Positions 18,250 through 27,492 of a stretch of 64,000 nucleotides of DNA are shown piece after piece. Numbering within the stretch: position 1 is the first letter of the stretch; every line of letters begins with the position of its first letter. Source of the stretch: Nocardioides nitrophenolicus. Lineage in GTDB: Bacteria > Actinomycetota > Actinomycetes > Propionibacteriales > Nocardioidaceae. The stretch covers positions 5,208,001 through 5,272,000 of the forward strand of contig NZ_JAFBBY010000001.1 in NCBI RefSeq assembly GCF_016907515.1, written 5' to 3'. A program made the translations under genes and the position numbers. The notes under the pieces are model-generated. The model searched no databases. It was given only the letters and a program-made list of their open reading frames with translations, and was not told the origin of the DNA.

Positions 18250-20318
18250 CCGAGCAGCCCGCCGTGGCCGCGCCGTACGACGTCCTGTTCGAGCCCGTGC
18301 AGATCGGCCCGTTCACGACGAAGAACCGCTTCTACCAGGTGCCCCACTGCAACGGCATGGGCTACCGCGACCCCAGCGCGCAGGCCTCGATGCGCAAGAT
18401 CAAGGCCGAGGGCGGCTGGTCGGTCGTGTGCACCGAGCAGGTGGAGATCCACGCGACGTCCGACATCGCGCCGTTCATCGAGCTGCGGATCTGGGACGAC
18501 CAGGACCTGCCCGCGCTCAAGCGGATCGCCGACGCGATCCACGAGGGCGGCGGCCTGGCCGGCATCGAGCTGGCCCACAACGGCATGAACGCGCCCAACC
18601 AGCTCAGCCGCGAGACCCCGCTCGGGCCGCAGCACCTGCCGGTCGCGCCCGACACGATCGCGCCGGTGCAGGCGCGGGCGATGTCGAAGCAGGACATCGA
18701 CGACCTGCGGCGCTGGCACCGCAACGCCGTACGCCGCTCGCTCGAGGCGGGCTACGACGTCGTCTACGTCTACGGCGCCCACGGCTACGGCGCCCCCCAC
18801 CACTTCCTCTCGCGCCGCTACAACAACCGCACGGACGAGTACGGCGGCTCGCTGGAGAACCGGATGCGGCTGCTGAAGGAGCTGCTGGAGGACACGATCG
18901 AGGAGGTCGCCGGCCGCGCCGCCGTTGCCTGCCGGATCACGGTCGAGGAGGAGATCGACGGCGGCATCACCCGCGAGGACATCGAGGGCGTGCTGCGCGA
19001 GCTCGGCGAGCTGCCCGACCTGTGGGACTTCGCGATGGGCAGCTGGGAGGGCGACTCGGTCACCTCCCGGTTCGCGCCCGAGGGCCGTCAGGAGGAGTTC
19101 GTCGCCGGGCTGAAGAAGCTCACCACCAAGCCCGTCGTCGGCGTCGGTCGGTTCACCTCGCCCGACGCGATGGTGCGCCAGGTCAAGGCCGGGATCCTCG
19201 ACCTGATCGGCGCCGCCCGTCCCTCGATCGCGGACCCCTTCCTCCCCAACAAGATCCGCGACGGCCGGCTCAACCTGATCCGCGAGTGCATCGGCTGCAA
19301 CATCTGCGTCTCCGGCGACCTCACCATGTCGCCGATCCGCTGCACCCAGAACCCCAGCATGGGCGAGGAGTGGCGCCGTGGCTGGCACCCGGAGCGGATC
19401 CGGGCCAAGGAGAGCGACAAGCGCGTGCTCGTCGTCGGAGCGGGCCCGTCCGGCCTCGAGGCGGCGCGGGCGCTCGGCGTACGTGGCTACGAGGTCGTGC
19501 TGGCCGAGGCCGGACGCGACCTCGGCGGCCGGGTCGCTGCCGAGTCGCGGCTGCCCGGGCTGTCGGCCTGGGGCCGGGTCAAGGAGTACCGCGAGGCGGT
19601 GCTCGCCGAGCTGCCCAACGTCGAGATCTACCGCGAGAGCCCGATGTCGGGCGACGACATCGTCGAGTTCGGCTTCGAGCACGTCATCACGGCGACCGGC
19701 GCCTCGTGGCGCACCGACGGCGTCGCGCGCTTCCACACCACCCCGCTGCCGATCGCCGAGGGCGCGCAGGTGCTCGGCCCGGACGACCTGTTCGCCGGCC
19801 GGCTGCCCGAGGGCAGGAAGGTCGTCGTGTACGACGACGACCACTACTACCTGGGTGGCGTCGTCGCCGAGCTGCTCGCCCAGCAGGGCTACGACGTCTC
19901 CATCGTCACCCCGGCCCCGCAGGTCTCGTCGTGGACCAACAACACCTTCGAGATCAACCGGATCCAGCGCCGGATCATCGAGAACGGCATCACCCGGGTC
20001 CTCGACCACGCCGTCGTCGCCGTCGGTGCGGGCGGCGTGACGGTCCGCGAGACCTACACCGGCGCCGAGCGCGACCTCGACTGCGACGCCGTCGTCATGG
20101 TGACGGCCCGGTTGCCGCGCGAGGAGCTCTACCTGGACCTGGTCGCGCGTCGCGAGGCCGGCGAGATCGCGTCGGTGCGGGGGATCGGCGACGCCTGGGC
20201 CCCCGGCACCATCGCCGCGGCGGTGTGGTCGGGCCGACGCGCGGCCGAGGAGTTCGACGCGGTCCTGCCCTCGAACGACGAGGTCCCGTTCCGGCGGGAG
20301 GTCACGGCACTGGCCTGA
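18246..20318 (+). CDS. Histamine dehydrogenase (6-S-cysteinyl-FMN, 4Fe-4S; TMADH family)
   Basis: 690 residues, the length of Nocardioides simplex histamine dehydrogenase. An FMN TIM-barrel has Cys35 in FYQVPHCNG, the attachment site of 6-S-cysteinyl FMN. The cluster ligands are Cys348, 351, 354 (CIGCNIC) and Cys366. A dinucleotide-fold half follows (VLVVGAGPSGLEAARALG). In trimethylamine dehydrogenase the amine is held by Tyr60, Trp264 and Trp355; in histamine dehydrogenase these are Gln65, Trp267 and Asp358. By counting from Met1, this protein has Gln65, Trp267 and Asp358 at exactly those numbers. It would deaminate histamine to imidazole acetaldehyde, ammonia and electrons. The physiological acceptor is unknown; etfBA lie 4 kb upstream. 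Confidence 0.93.
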   Translation: MTEQPAVAAPYDVLFEPVQIGPFTTKNRFYQVPHCNGMGYRDPSAQASMRKIKAEGGWSVVCTEQVEIHATSDIAPFIELRIWDDQDLPALKRIADAIHEGGGLAGIELAHNGMNAPNQLSRETPLGPQHLPVAPDTIAPVQARAMSKQDIDDLRRWHRNAVRRSLEAGYDVVYVYGAHGYGAPHHFLSRRYNNRTDEYGGSLENRMRLLKELLEDTIEEVAGRAAVACRITVEEEIDGGITREDIEGVLRELGELPDLWDFAMGSWEGDSVTSRFAPEGRQEEFVAGLKKLTTKPVVGVGRFTSPDAMVRQVKAGILDLIGAARPSIADPFLPNKIRDGRLNLIRECIGCNICVSGDLTMSPIRCTQNPSMGEEWRRGWHPERIRAKESDKRVLVVGAGPSGLEAARALGVRGYEVVLAEAGRDLGGRVAAESRLPGLSAWGRVKEYREAVLAELPNVEIYRESPMSGDDIVEFGFEHVITATGASWRTDGVARFHTTPLPIAEGAQVLGPDDLFAGRLPEGRKVVVYDDDHYYLGGVVAELLAQQGYDVSIVTPAPQVSSWTNNTFEINRIQRRIIENGITRVLDHAVVAVGAGGVTVRETYTGAERDLDCDAVVMVTARLPREELYLDLVARREAGEIASVRGIGDAWAPGTIAAAVWSGRRAAEEFDAVLPSNDEVPFRREVTALA

Positions 20319-21108
20319 GGTCCAGCTCGAGGATCCGGTGGTCCGAGACCTCCGGCTCCGCCCGGACCCGGAAGCCCGCGACGGCTTCCGGGTCCGAGAC
20401 GAGCAGGTAGCTCGCGTGCCGCACCGGCTTGGGGTACGCCGAGGTGCGGGTGTCGGCCGTGCCGACCAGGTCGTGCAGCCCGACCCCGCGCAGCACCTCG
20501 AAGGTCGAGCTGTCGGGCAGCAGGTTGAGGTCGCCGGCGAGCACCACGAGGTCGCCGGGATCCCGGGTCGCCTCCACGAAGTCGGCGATCCGCTCGGCCT
20601 GCTCCTTGCGCGCCGGGGTGTCCCCCTTGCCGGCGGGGTCGCGCAGGCCGTGCAGCTGGACGACGCACACGGTGCGGCCGGCGGCCCGGTCGACGACGCG
20701 CACCGCCTGCACCGCTCGCGGCCGGTCGGCGATCGTCCACTCGTCGTGGTCGACGAAGCCGCCGTGCACGAAGCCGCCCGCCATCCCGACGACGGGCAGC
20801 CGCTCGCTCAGGTAGGTGCCGAGCCCGAAGTCCTGCTGGTGCCGGTGGCCGGCGTCGTCGGTGACCGGGCCGGCGTCACTGGCCAGGAACAGCGCCTCGT
20901 AGGACGGCAGCAGGCGGCGTACGTCGGCGTGCAGGTCGGCGCGCTGGGGGAGGGAGCGCTCGCCGTCGGCGAAGGAGGTCCAGCCGGCCAGGCCGGGGGT
21001 GCGGGTGACCTCCTGGAGGCAGACGACGTCGGCACCGGAGGCGGGCAGCCAAGCCGCGAGGTCGTCGTAGCGGGCACCGCCCCAGGCGTTGACCGAGACG
21101 ATGCGCAT
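20302..21108 (-). CDS. Endonuclease/exonuclease/phosphatase-family hydrolase
   Basis: 268 residues of the EEP fold. Metal and catalytic motifs are in order: SVNAWGG (Asn), CLQEV (Glu), QLHGLRD, GDLNLLPDS (Asp/Asn) and the terminal SDHRILEL (Asp-His). No signal peptide is evident, so the product is cytosolic. The family covers DNA repair nucleases, sphingomyelinase-like and inositol-phosphate phosphatases; nothing here picks one. It begins 12 bases after the nitrilase-type gene, so the two form a minus-strand operon. The 3' end runs 17 bases into the convergent histamine dehydrogenase gene. Confidence 0.82.
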   Translation of the reverse strand: MRIVSVNAWGGARYDDLAAWLPASGADVVCLQEVTRTPGLAGWTSFADGERSLPQRADLHADVRRLLPSYEALFLASDAGPVTDDAGHRHQQDFGLGTYLSERLPVVGMAGGFVHGGFVDHDEWTIADRPRAVQAVRVVDRAAGRTVCVVQLHGLRDPAGKGDTPARKEQAERIADFVEATRDPGDLVVLAGDLNLLPDSSTFEVLRGVGLHDLVGTADTRTSAYPKPVRHASYLLVSDPEAVAGFRVRAEPEVSDHRILELDLRPVP

Positions 21109-21120
21109 GCGCCGAGTCTG

Positions 21121-21948
21121 TCAGAGGGCGTAGAGCTCCGGCCGGGTGTCCGTCCACAGTGCGGCGTTGTGGGCGTCGGCGTCGGCGATCCCGGCGGCCA
21201 GGTCGACCGTGCAGGTCACGACCGCCGGTCCGCCCGCGTCGTGGCGGGGTGCCTCGACGACGCCGCTGCCGTCGGGCGCGATCACCCGGCTGCGGCCGAA
21301 CATCGCGGCGTCGCCCTCGCCGCCCGCCTGGTTGACGGTGATCCACCACTGGCCGTTGGCGAGCGCGTGCGCCGGGTGCAGCAGCTCCCACCAGCGCTCG
21401 GCGCCGGCCTCGTACGCCGCGGGCATGACCACCAGCCGGGCACCCCGCTCGCGCAGCGCCCGGGCGTACGCCGCGTGGTCGCCGTCGAAGCAGGTCGCCA
21501 TGCCGACCCGGCCGAAGGGCTCGGTGTCGAGGACGGTGGCCTCCGATCCGGCCGCGAAGACGGCGTCCTCGGCGGTGGGGCGGTAGAGGTGTGCCTTGCG
21601 GTGCCGGGCGACGATCTGGCCGGCCGGGTCGTAGACCACCGTGGTGTTGTACGTCGACCCGTCGGCGAGCTCCGGGACGGACCCGGCGAACAGCCACACC
21701 CGGTGGGTGCGCGCCGCCGCGGCCAACGCGTCGCTGCGCGGGCCGGGGACCGGCTCGGCGGCCGCGGCGACGATCGCGCCGAGCCGCGGGGCGTCGTAGC
21801 CACTGGCCCACAGCTCCGGCAGCACCACCAGCTCGGCGCCCTGGCCGGCCGCCTCGGCGATCAGCGCGAGCGCGGTCGCGAGGTTGGTGGCGGGCTCGCC
21901 GGGGACGGCGTGCCACTGCACCAGCCCGATGGTGACGCGGTCCTGCAT
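21121..21948 (-). CDS. Carbon-nitrogen hydrolase (nitrilase superfamily amidase)
   Basis: 275 residues with the full catalytic set: Glu45 in VVLPELWASG, Lys118 in HRKAHLYRP and Cys153 in GMATCFDGDH. Such enzymes hydrolyse amides, carbamoyl groups or nitriles by a cysteine acyl intermediate. The tail after the catalytic core (MPAAYE, FGRSRVIAPDG) is that of the amidase/N-carbamoyl-type branches. It is divergent from the NCS1 permease operon with 165 bases between, so it is probably part of the same catabolic system. A formyl- or formimino-amide formed during imidazole ring breakdown is a possible substrate, but this is inference. Confidence 0.85.
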   Translation of the reverse strand: MQDRVTIGLVQWHAVPGEPATNLATALALIAEAAGQGAELVVLPELWASGYDAPRLGAIVAAAAEPVPGPRSDALAAAARTHRVWLFAGSVPELADGSTYNTTVVYDPAGQIVARHRKAHLYRPTAEDAVFAAGSEATVLDTEPFGRVGMATCFDGDHAAYARALRERGARLVVMPAAYEAGAERWWELLHPAHALANGQWWITVNQAGGEGDAAMFGRSRVIAPDGSGVVEAPRHDAGGPAVVTCTVDLAAGIADADAHNAALWTDTRPELYAL

Positions 21949-22022
21949 GGCTGCTCCTTCGCGACGGTGGAGCCCTCATCCCATGCGGCGGCCCAGGTGA
22001 TGTCAATGCGTCAGGTCATCGC

Positions 22023-22035
22023 TTTTGTCGATGCT
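22023..22035. promoter_or_regulatory. Candidate operator in the nitrilase/permease divergent region
   Basis: TTTTGTCGATGCT here matches TTTCGCCGATGCT at 27525-27537 in 11 of 13 positions. Both lie in divergent intergenic regions of the 20-32 kb cluster. The GCTGAGC that follows is an imperfect centre with TTTTG and CGAAAA flanks. The LysR regulator at 31271 is the only regulator in the cluster. No promoter hexamers could be assigned with confidence. Confidence 0.35.
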
Positions 22036-22113
22036 GAGCAACGAAAACCGGTGTTGGTCGGCGGCCTCCCGCGCGCCTTACGGTGAGCGGGATCACGGCC
22101 CAGAGGGGGACCC

Positions 22114-23535
22114 ATGCACGACGAGGCGATCGAGACCACGCTGACGGTCGAGAAGCGCACCATCGACCACATCCCGGTGACCGAGCGGCACGGCAAGGCG
22201 CGGGACCTGTTCACGATCTGGTTCGGGTCCAACATCATGCTGCTCACCGTCGCCACCGGGGTCGTCGCGACGGCCGTCTACGGCCTGCCGGTGTGGGCCG
22301 CCGTCATCGCGCTGGTCGTCGGTCACGCGCTGGGTGGCGTCGTGATGGCGCTGCACGCGGCGCAGGGCCCGCAGATGGGCGTGCCCCAGATGCTCCAGAC
22401 GCGGGCCCAGTTCGGCTCCTACGGCAGCCTGCTCGTGGTCATCCTGGTGATCTTCATGTACGTCGGCTTCTTCGCCTCCAACATGGTCCTCGGCGGCCAG
22501 GCGGTCTCCAGCCTGTTCCATCTCGACGAGACCGTCTCGATCATCCTGATCGGCCTGGTGAGCGTGGTCGGCGCGATCGTCGGCTACCGGATGATCCACG
22601 CCCTGACCGGCCTGATGAGCCTGGTCTCGGGCGTGGTGCTCGCCCTCGCGTTCGTGTGGATCCTCGCGGTCAACGACCTGCCGACCGGCACCTTCCACTC
22701 CGACGGCGCCACCCTGGCCGGGTTCATGGGCACCATCTCGCTGGCCGCGCTGTGGCAGATCGCCTACGCGCCGTACGTCTCCGACTACACCCGCTACATG
22801 CCGCGCGACACCGGCGTCCGGCCGGCGTTCTGGGCGACCTACGCCGGCGCGGTCCTCGGCTCGCTGTTCCCGATGATCCTCGGCGCGATCGTCGGTGCGG
22901 CCCTGCCGGAGTCCGACACCGTCTCCGGCCTGCAGGACCTGACCCACGGCGTGGGCGGCCTGGTGATCGCGGTCTTCGGCATCGGCATCGCCTGCACCAA
23001 CGCGATGAACCTCTACTGCGGCGCGCTCTCCACGATCACCGTCGGACAGACCCTCTTCCCGCGGTGGGTGCCGGGCGCCGCCGCGCGCGGCGTCGTCTCG
23101 GGTGTCCTCTTCCTCGCCGCGGTCGTGATGGCACTCGCCGGCAAGGACGACTTCCTGGTCAACTTCACCAACTTCATGCTCCTGCTGCTGTGCGTGCTGG
23201 TGCCGTGGACCGCGGTGAACCTGGTCGACTACTACCTGCTCAAGCACGGCGAGTACGACATCGACTCGCTCTTCGAGCGCGACGGTGGCCGCTACGGCCG
23301 GTTCAACCTGATCGCCGTCGCCTGCTACTTCCTCGGCATCGCGGTCCAGATCCCGTTCCTGGTCACCACCAAGTACACCGGCCCGATCGGCGAGCGGCTC
23401 GACTACGTCGACATCTCGTGGATCGTCGGGCTCGCGGTGATCTGCCCGCTCTACCTGTTCCTGATGCGGCGCTTCGCCCGCTTCTCCGGCCATCGCCCGG
23501 TCGTGGAGGCGGCCGCGCAGGGCGGCGTCGCATGA
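22114..23535 (+). CDS. NCS1-family (purine/cytosine/allantoin-type) permease
   Basis: 473 residues with about 12 membrane segments. Typical NCS1 pieces are RDLFTIWFGSNIMLLTVATG (TM1), GPQMGVPQMLQTRAQFG after TM2, APYVSDYTRYMP and PWTAVNLVDYYLLKHGEYDI. The ATG follows AGAGGGGG. The family imports nucleobases, hydantoin, allantoin, thiamine and related N-heterocycles with H+ or Na+. The gene overlaps a GMC oxidoreductase gene by 4 bases and is divergent from the nitrilase-type amidase. With a histamine operon next door, an imidazole compound such as imidazoleacetate is a reasonable candidate substrate, but sequence alone does not show it. Confidence 0.88.
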   Translation: MHDEAIETTLTVEKRTIDHIPVTERHGKARDLFTIWFGSNIMLLTVATGVVATAVYGLPVWAAVIALVVGHALGGVVMALHAAQGPQMGVPQMLQTRAQFGSYGSLLVVILVIFMYVGFFASNMVLGGQAVSSLFHLDETVSIILIGLVSVVGAIVGYRMIHALTGLMSLVSGVVLALAFVWILAVNDLPTGTFHSDGATLAGFMGTISLAALWQIAYAPYVSDYTRYMPRDTGVRPAFWATYAGAVLGSLFPMILGAIVGAALPESDTVSGLQDLTHGVGGLVIAVFGIGIACTNAMNLYCGALSTITVGQTLFPRWVPGAAARGVVSGVLFLAAVVMALAGKDDFLVNFTNFMLLLLCVLVPWTAVNLVDYYLLKHGEYDIDSLFERDGGRYGRFNLIAVACYFLGIAVQIPFLVTTKYTGPIGERLDYVDISWIVGLAVICPLYLFLMRRFARFSGHRPVVEAAAQGGVA

Positions 23536-25055
23536 CCGACTTCGACTACCTGGTCGTCGGGGGCGGTACGTCGGGCAGCCTGCTCGCAGCGCGCCTCAGC
23601 GAGGACCCGGACGTCACCGTCGGGCTCCTCGAGTGGGGGCCCGACGACGAGCACGAGCCGCGGGCCCGCGAGCTGCGCCGCTGGGCGGAGATGCTCGAGG
23701 GCGAGTACGACCTCGACTACCGCAGCGTCGCCCAGGAGCGCGGGAACTCCGCGATCCGTCAGGCCCGGCTGCGGATCCTCGGCGGCTGCTCGAACGGCAA
23801 CACGATGATCTCGTGGCGCACGCTCGCCGCCGACCTCGACGAGTGGGTCGAGCGTGGCGCGGCGGGCTGGGACGCCGCGACGGTGCAGCCGTACTACGAC
23901 CGGCTGCGGACGCCGATCCAGCCGGTCGCTCCCGAGGACCGCAACCCGATGGTCGCCGACATGGTCACCGCGGCCGCGGCGGCGCTCGACGTACCGCTCC
24001 AGGAGGCCTGGAACGACGGCCGGCTCGACGAGCGTGCCGAGGGCGCCGGCTTCTTCGAGGTCGGCTACACGCCCGAGGGCAACGTCCGGTCCTCGACCTC
24101 GATCCACTACCTCCACCCCGCCCGGGCGACCCGCGACAACCTGCACGTCGTCCTGGACGCGCGGGTGGAGCGGGTCGACGTCGTCGACGGCCGCGCCGTG
24201 GGCGTCGAGGCGCGGGTCGACGGCGCGCTGGTCCGGTTCGGTGCGCGGCGCGAGGTGGTCCTGTGCGCCGGCGCGATCGACACGCCGCGGCTGCTGCAGC
24301 TGTCCGGCATCGGGCCGCGCGACGTGCTGGAGGCCGCGGGAGTGCCGGTGGTGCTCGACCTGCCCGGCGTGGGGGAGAACCTGATGGACCACGCCGAGGG
24401 CCTGGTCGTCTGGGAGCTCGCGGACGCGCCCCCGGACACCTGTGCGAGCGGGTGGGACGCCGGCGCGCTGGTGAGCGTCATGGAGCCCGACGACCGCCCC
24501 GACGTGCTCATGCACTTCCCGGTCGAGCCCTGGGCCGTCCACGCCGAGGCGTACGGCGCCGTCCTGCCCGAGCGGATCGTCTCGATCGCCCCCAACGTCG
24601 CCCGCCCCGCCTCCCGCGGCCGGGTCTGGATCACCTCGGCCGACCCCGAGGTCGCGCCCTCGATCGACTACCGCTACTTCACCGACCCATCCGGGCAGGA
24701 CGAGGCCGTGCTGGTCGCCGGCATCCGGCTCGCCCGCCGGATCGGCGAGGCCGAGCCGTTCGCCTCGCGGCTGGTCCGTGAGGTCTTCCCCGGCCCGGAC
24801 GTGCAGAGCGACGAGCAGATCAGCGCGGTCGCCCGCGCCACGCACCAGACCGTCTACCACGTCTCCGGCACCTGCCGGATCGGCGCGGACGACGACCCGG
24901 GCGCCGTGCTGCGTCCCGACCTCACGGTGCGCGGGATCGAGGGCCTGCGGGTGGTCGACGCCTCGGTGTTCCCGCAGCTGGTCGCCACCAACCCGGTCGT
25001 GACCGTGATGATGGTGGCCGAGCGGGCGGCGGACCTGATCTCGGGCCGGGTCTGA
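23532..25055 (+). CDS. GMC-family FAD alcohol oxidoreductase
   Basis: 507 residues, shorter than the choline dehydrogenase at 3856. FAD-binding DYLVVGGGTSGSLLAARLSED, GMC motifs RILGGCSNGNTMISWR and CAGAIDTPRLLQLSGIG, catalytic His in YHVSGTCRIG and an Asn partner in LVATNPVVTVMM. It should oxidise a primary or secondary alcohol to the carbonyl. Overlap with the permease gene (ATGA) implies that its substrate enters by that permease. Imidazole-ethanol type alcohols would fit a histamine locus; this is speculation. Its 3' end converges on the deacetylase-like gene 16 bases away. Confidence 0.87.
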   Translation: MTDFDYLVVGGGTSGSLLAARLSEDPDVTVGLLEWGPDDEHEPRARELRRWAEMLEGEYDLDYRSVAQERGNSAIRQARLRILGGCSNGNTMISWRTLAADLDEWVERGAAGWDAATVQPYYDRLRTPIQPVAPEDRNPMVADMVTAAAAALDVPLQEAWNDGRLDERAEGAGFFEVGYTPEGNVRSSTSIHYLHPARATRDNLHVVLDARVERVDVVDGRAVGVEARVDGALVRFGARREVVLCAGAIDTPRLLQLSGIGPRDVLEAAGVPVVLDLPGVGENLMDHAEGLVVWELADAPPDTCASGWDAGALVSVMEPDDRPDVLMHFPVEPWAVHAEAYGAVLPERIVSIAPNVARPASRGRVWITSADPEVAPSIDYRYFTDPSGQDEAVLVAGIRLARRIGEAEPFASRLVREVFPGPDVQSDEQISAVARATHQTVYHVSGTCRIGADDDPGAVLRPDLTVRGIEGLRVVDASVFPQLVATNPVVTVMMVAERAADLISGRV

Positions 25056-25071
25056 CGGGAGCCGGTACCCC

Positions 25072-26190
25072 TCAGGAGCCCAGCTCGGCGGCCAGCTCGG
25101 CCACGATCTCCAGCTGGTGGCGCACGGTCCGCTCCGACGGCTGCTGGGCGACGAAGGTCTCCTCGAACGGGTCGACGACCTCGGTGCGGATGCCGGACAG
25201 CGTCTCGACGATGGCCAGCCCGCAGAACGGGACCTCCGACTCGGCGTACCCTCCCTCGTGGACGGCCACCACGCGGCCCTCGCAGACCTCGTCGGCCACC
25301 TCCATGACCATCGCGGTCAGCTGGCGGAAGCTGTCGGCGTACAGCAGCTGGCGGGCCAGCGGGTCGACCATGTTGGCGTCGAGGCCGCTGGCGATCACGA
25401 TCAGGTCGGGGGAGTAGGCGCGCAGTGCGGGCAGCACGATCTCGCGCATCGCCGCCAGGTAGGTCTCGTGTCCCGAGCCCGGCGGCAGCGGCACGTTGAG
25501 GTTGTGGCCGAGCCCGGCGCCGGCGCCGCGCTCCTCGGTGCCGCCGGAGTCCACCGGGAAGCAGTTCTCCTGGTGGATCGAGATGGTGAGCACGTCGTCG
25601 CGCTCGTAGTAGACGGCCTGGGTGCCGTTGCCGTGGTGCACGTCCCAGTCGAGGACGGCGACCTTGCCCAGGCCGTGCTCGGCCTTCGCCGCCTCGATCG
25701 CGATCGCGATGTTGGCGAGCAGGCAGAAGCCCATCCCCTCGTCGGGGAGGCAGTGGTGGCCCGGCGGCCGGGACAGGGCGTAGGCATTGCGGTAGCGACC
25801 GGTCACGACGTCGGCGACCGCGCGCTTGGCGAGGCCGGCGGACAGCGCGGCGATCTCGAAGCCACCGTGCGAGAACAGCGCCTCGGGCCCGATCTCGCCA
25901 CCGCGGCCGGCGGAGAGCTCGCGGAAGTTGTCGACGTACGACTCCGGGTGCACCCGCAGCAGGTCCTCCCGGGTGACCGGCTCGGCGCTGTGCACGGCGA
26001 GCTGGTCGGTCAGGCCGGAGACGTCCATCAGCGACTTGAACCGTCGCTTGGACTCGGGGGACTCGGGGTGTCCTCCGGTCGCCAGCGGCTGCAGCCAGCC
26101 GCCGACCGGGAGGAAGAGCACGGCCTCGCCGGTGCTGTGCCACAGGCACCGCTCGTCGTGGTAGAACGCGGTCCGCGTCTGCTCGCTCAT
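25072..26190 (-). CDS. HDAC-superfamily deacetylase/amidohydrolase (class II-like)
   Basis: 372 residues of the arginase-deacetylase fold. RPPGHHCLPDEGMGFC supplies the His145/His146 pair; zinc ligands are Asp183 and His185 in DWDVHHGNG and Asp271 in SGLDANMVDP; the HEGGY motif gives a further conserved glycine loop near the end. All catalytic residues are present. Bacterial relatives remove acetyl groups from polyamines or other amines. The start overlaps the stop of the monooxygenase gene (ATGA on the minus strand), so both are on one transcript. It could act on an acylated amine intermediate, including an N-acetylated or N-formylated one. The exact substrate is not shown. Confidence 0.85.
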   Translation of the reverse strand: MSEQTRTAFYHDERCLWHSTGEAVLFLPVGGWLQPLATGGHPESPESKRRFKSLMDVSGLTDQLAVHSAEPVTREDLLRVHPESYVDNFRELSAGRGGEIGPEALFSHGGFEIAALSAGLAKRAVADVVTGRYRNAYALSRPPGHHCLPDEGMGFCLLANIAIAIEAAKAEHGLGKVAVLDWDVHHGNGTQAVYYERDDVLTISIHQENCFPVDSGGTEERGAGAGLGHNLNVPLPPGSGHETYLAAMREIVLPALRAYSPDLIVIASGLDANMVDPLARQLLYADSFRQLTAMVMEVADEVCEGRVVAVHEGGYAESEVPFCGLAIVETLSGIRTEVVDPFEETFVAQQPSERTVRHQLEIVAELAAELGS

Positions 26191-27461
26191 GCGGTCGGCG
26201 CCTCGTAGGTCAGGTAGCTGCGCTGGGTCGCGATGTGCCCGGCGACGTGCTTCGCATCGTGCCAGACGCCCCAGATGAAGCTCGACCCGCGACGCGAGAG
26301 CCAGGGCAGGCCGACGAAGTAGATGCCGGGCTCGGCGGAGACGCCGCGGCGGTGCGCGGGCCGGCCGCTCTCGTCGAGCGCGCCGGCGGGGAGCCAGGAG
26401 TAGTCGGTGGCGAAGCCGGTGGCCCACACGATCGAGGTGATGCCGGCCTCGGCGAGGTCGAGGGCGAGCAGCGGGTCGGTCACGCTGGCGGGGTCGGCGC
26501 CGAGCACCCGGGCCTCGGGCTCCTCGGGCAGGTCCATCCCGTTGGCCTCGACCCAGGCGTCGGCCTGGTCGAGCAGCGCCAGCAGGTTGGCGTCGCCGGC
26601 GGCGATGTTGGCGGCGAGGTCGCCGCGGAAGGTGAGCACGCCGTCGGCGTACCGGTCGGTCATGCCGACCAGCGTGATGCCCTGCGCGGCGAGCGCGCGG
26701 AAGTCGACGGTGTGCCCGCCGCGCGCGCCGCTGACGGCGATGGTGACGTGCTCGGCGCCGGCGGCCGGCGTCTCGAGGTCCCACAGGCCCAGCACGCCCA
26801 GCCACCAGCAGAAGTCGCGGCCGCGGTAGCTGCGCGGCGGGCGGTCGTGCGGGCCGACGGAGAGGTACACCTGGCGGCCCGAGCGCTGCAGCTCGTCGGC
26901 GATCTGGACGCCGGACGAGCCGGCGCCGACCACCAGCACGTTGCCCTCGGGCAGCTGCGCGGGGTTGCGGTAGTCGCTGGAGTGGATCTGCACGGGCACG
27001 GGACCGTCGGGGCCCTCGGGCACGATCGGCGGGAACACCGGCTTCTGGAACGGGCCGGTGGCGGCCACGACGTACCTGGCCTCGACGATGCCGTCGGAGG
27101 TCTCCACCCGGAAGCCGGGGCGGCCCTGGTTGCGGATCACCGAGGTGACCTCGACGCCGGTGCGGATCGGCGCGGCGATCTTCTCGGCGTACGCCTCGAA
27201 GTAGGCGGCGACCTGGTCCTTGGTGGCGAACTCGTCGGGCGCGACGTCGGGGAACTCCAGGCCGGGGAAGCGGTCGTGCCAGGCGGGGCCGTTGGCGACC
27301 AGCGAGTCCCAGCGCATGGTGCGCCACCGCTCGGCGATCCGCTCGCGCTCGAGGACGAGGTGGGGGATGCCGTTGTCGCTGAGGTGCTCGCTCATCGCGA
27401 CGCCGGCCTGACCGGCGCCGACGACGAGGACCTCGACCCGCTGGGGTTCCTGGTGGGACAT
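26187..27461 (-). CDS. FAD/NAD(P)-binding flavin monooxygenase (CzcO/FMO-like)
   Basis: 424 residues from the ATG of MSHQEPQRVEV; an earlier in-frame ATG lies inside the regulatory repeats and was not used. There are two dinucleotide folds: FAD-binding VLVVGAGQAGVAMSEHL near the N terminus and NADPH-binding NVLVVGAGSSGVQIADEL near residue 180, with ATG-type motifs (VVAATGPFQKP, IVWATGFATDY). The fold is that of class B monooxygenases (N-hydroxylating, Baeyer-Villiger and related). It is first in a minus-strand operon with the deacetylase-like gene and divergent from RidA. In the histamine-route hypothesis it would be the imidazoleacetate monooxygenase; note that the Pseudomonas enzyme of that name need not be of this class. 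Confidence 0.85.
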   Translation of the reverse strand: MSHQEPQRVEVLVVGAGQAGVAMSEHLSDNGIPHLVLERERIAERWRTMRWDSLVANGPAWHDRFPGLEFPDVAPDEFATKDQVAAYFEAYAEKIAAPIRTGVEVTSVIRNQGRPGFRVETSDGIVEARYVVAATGPFQKPVFPPIVPEGPDGPVPVQIHSSDYRNPAQLPEGNVLVVGAGSSGVQIADELQRSGRQVYLSVGPHDRPPRSYRGRDFCWWLGVLGLWDLETPAAGAEHVTIAVSGARGGHTVDFRALAAQGITLVGMTDRYADGVLTFRGDLAANIAAGDANLLALLDQADAWVEANGMDLPEEPEARVLGADPASVTDPLLALDLAEAGITSIVWATGFATDYSWLPAGALDESGRPAHRRGVSAEPGIYFVGLPWLSRRGSSFIWGVWHDAKHVAGHIATQRSYLTYEAPTA

Positions 27462-27492
27462 GGGACGATCGTCGGTCGAGCCGATTGGTCCT

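Noticed and set aside
18246..20318. Naming the enzyme trimethylamine or 2,4-dienoyl-CoA reductase
   Set aside because: Tyr60 and Trp355 of the trimethylamine pocket are Gln65 and Asp358 here, and the FMN-linking Cys and cluster motifs are those of the amine dehydrogenases, not of dienoyl-CoA reductases.
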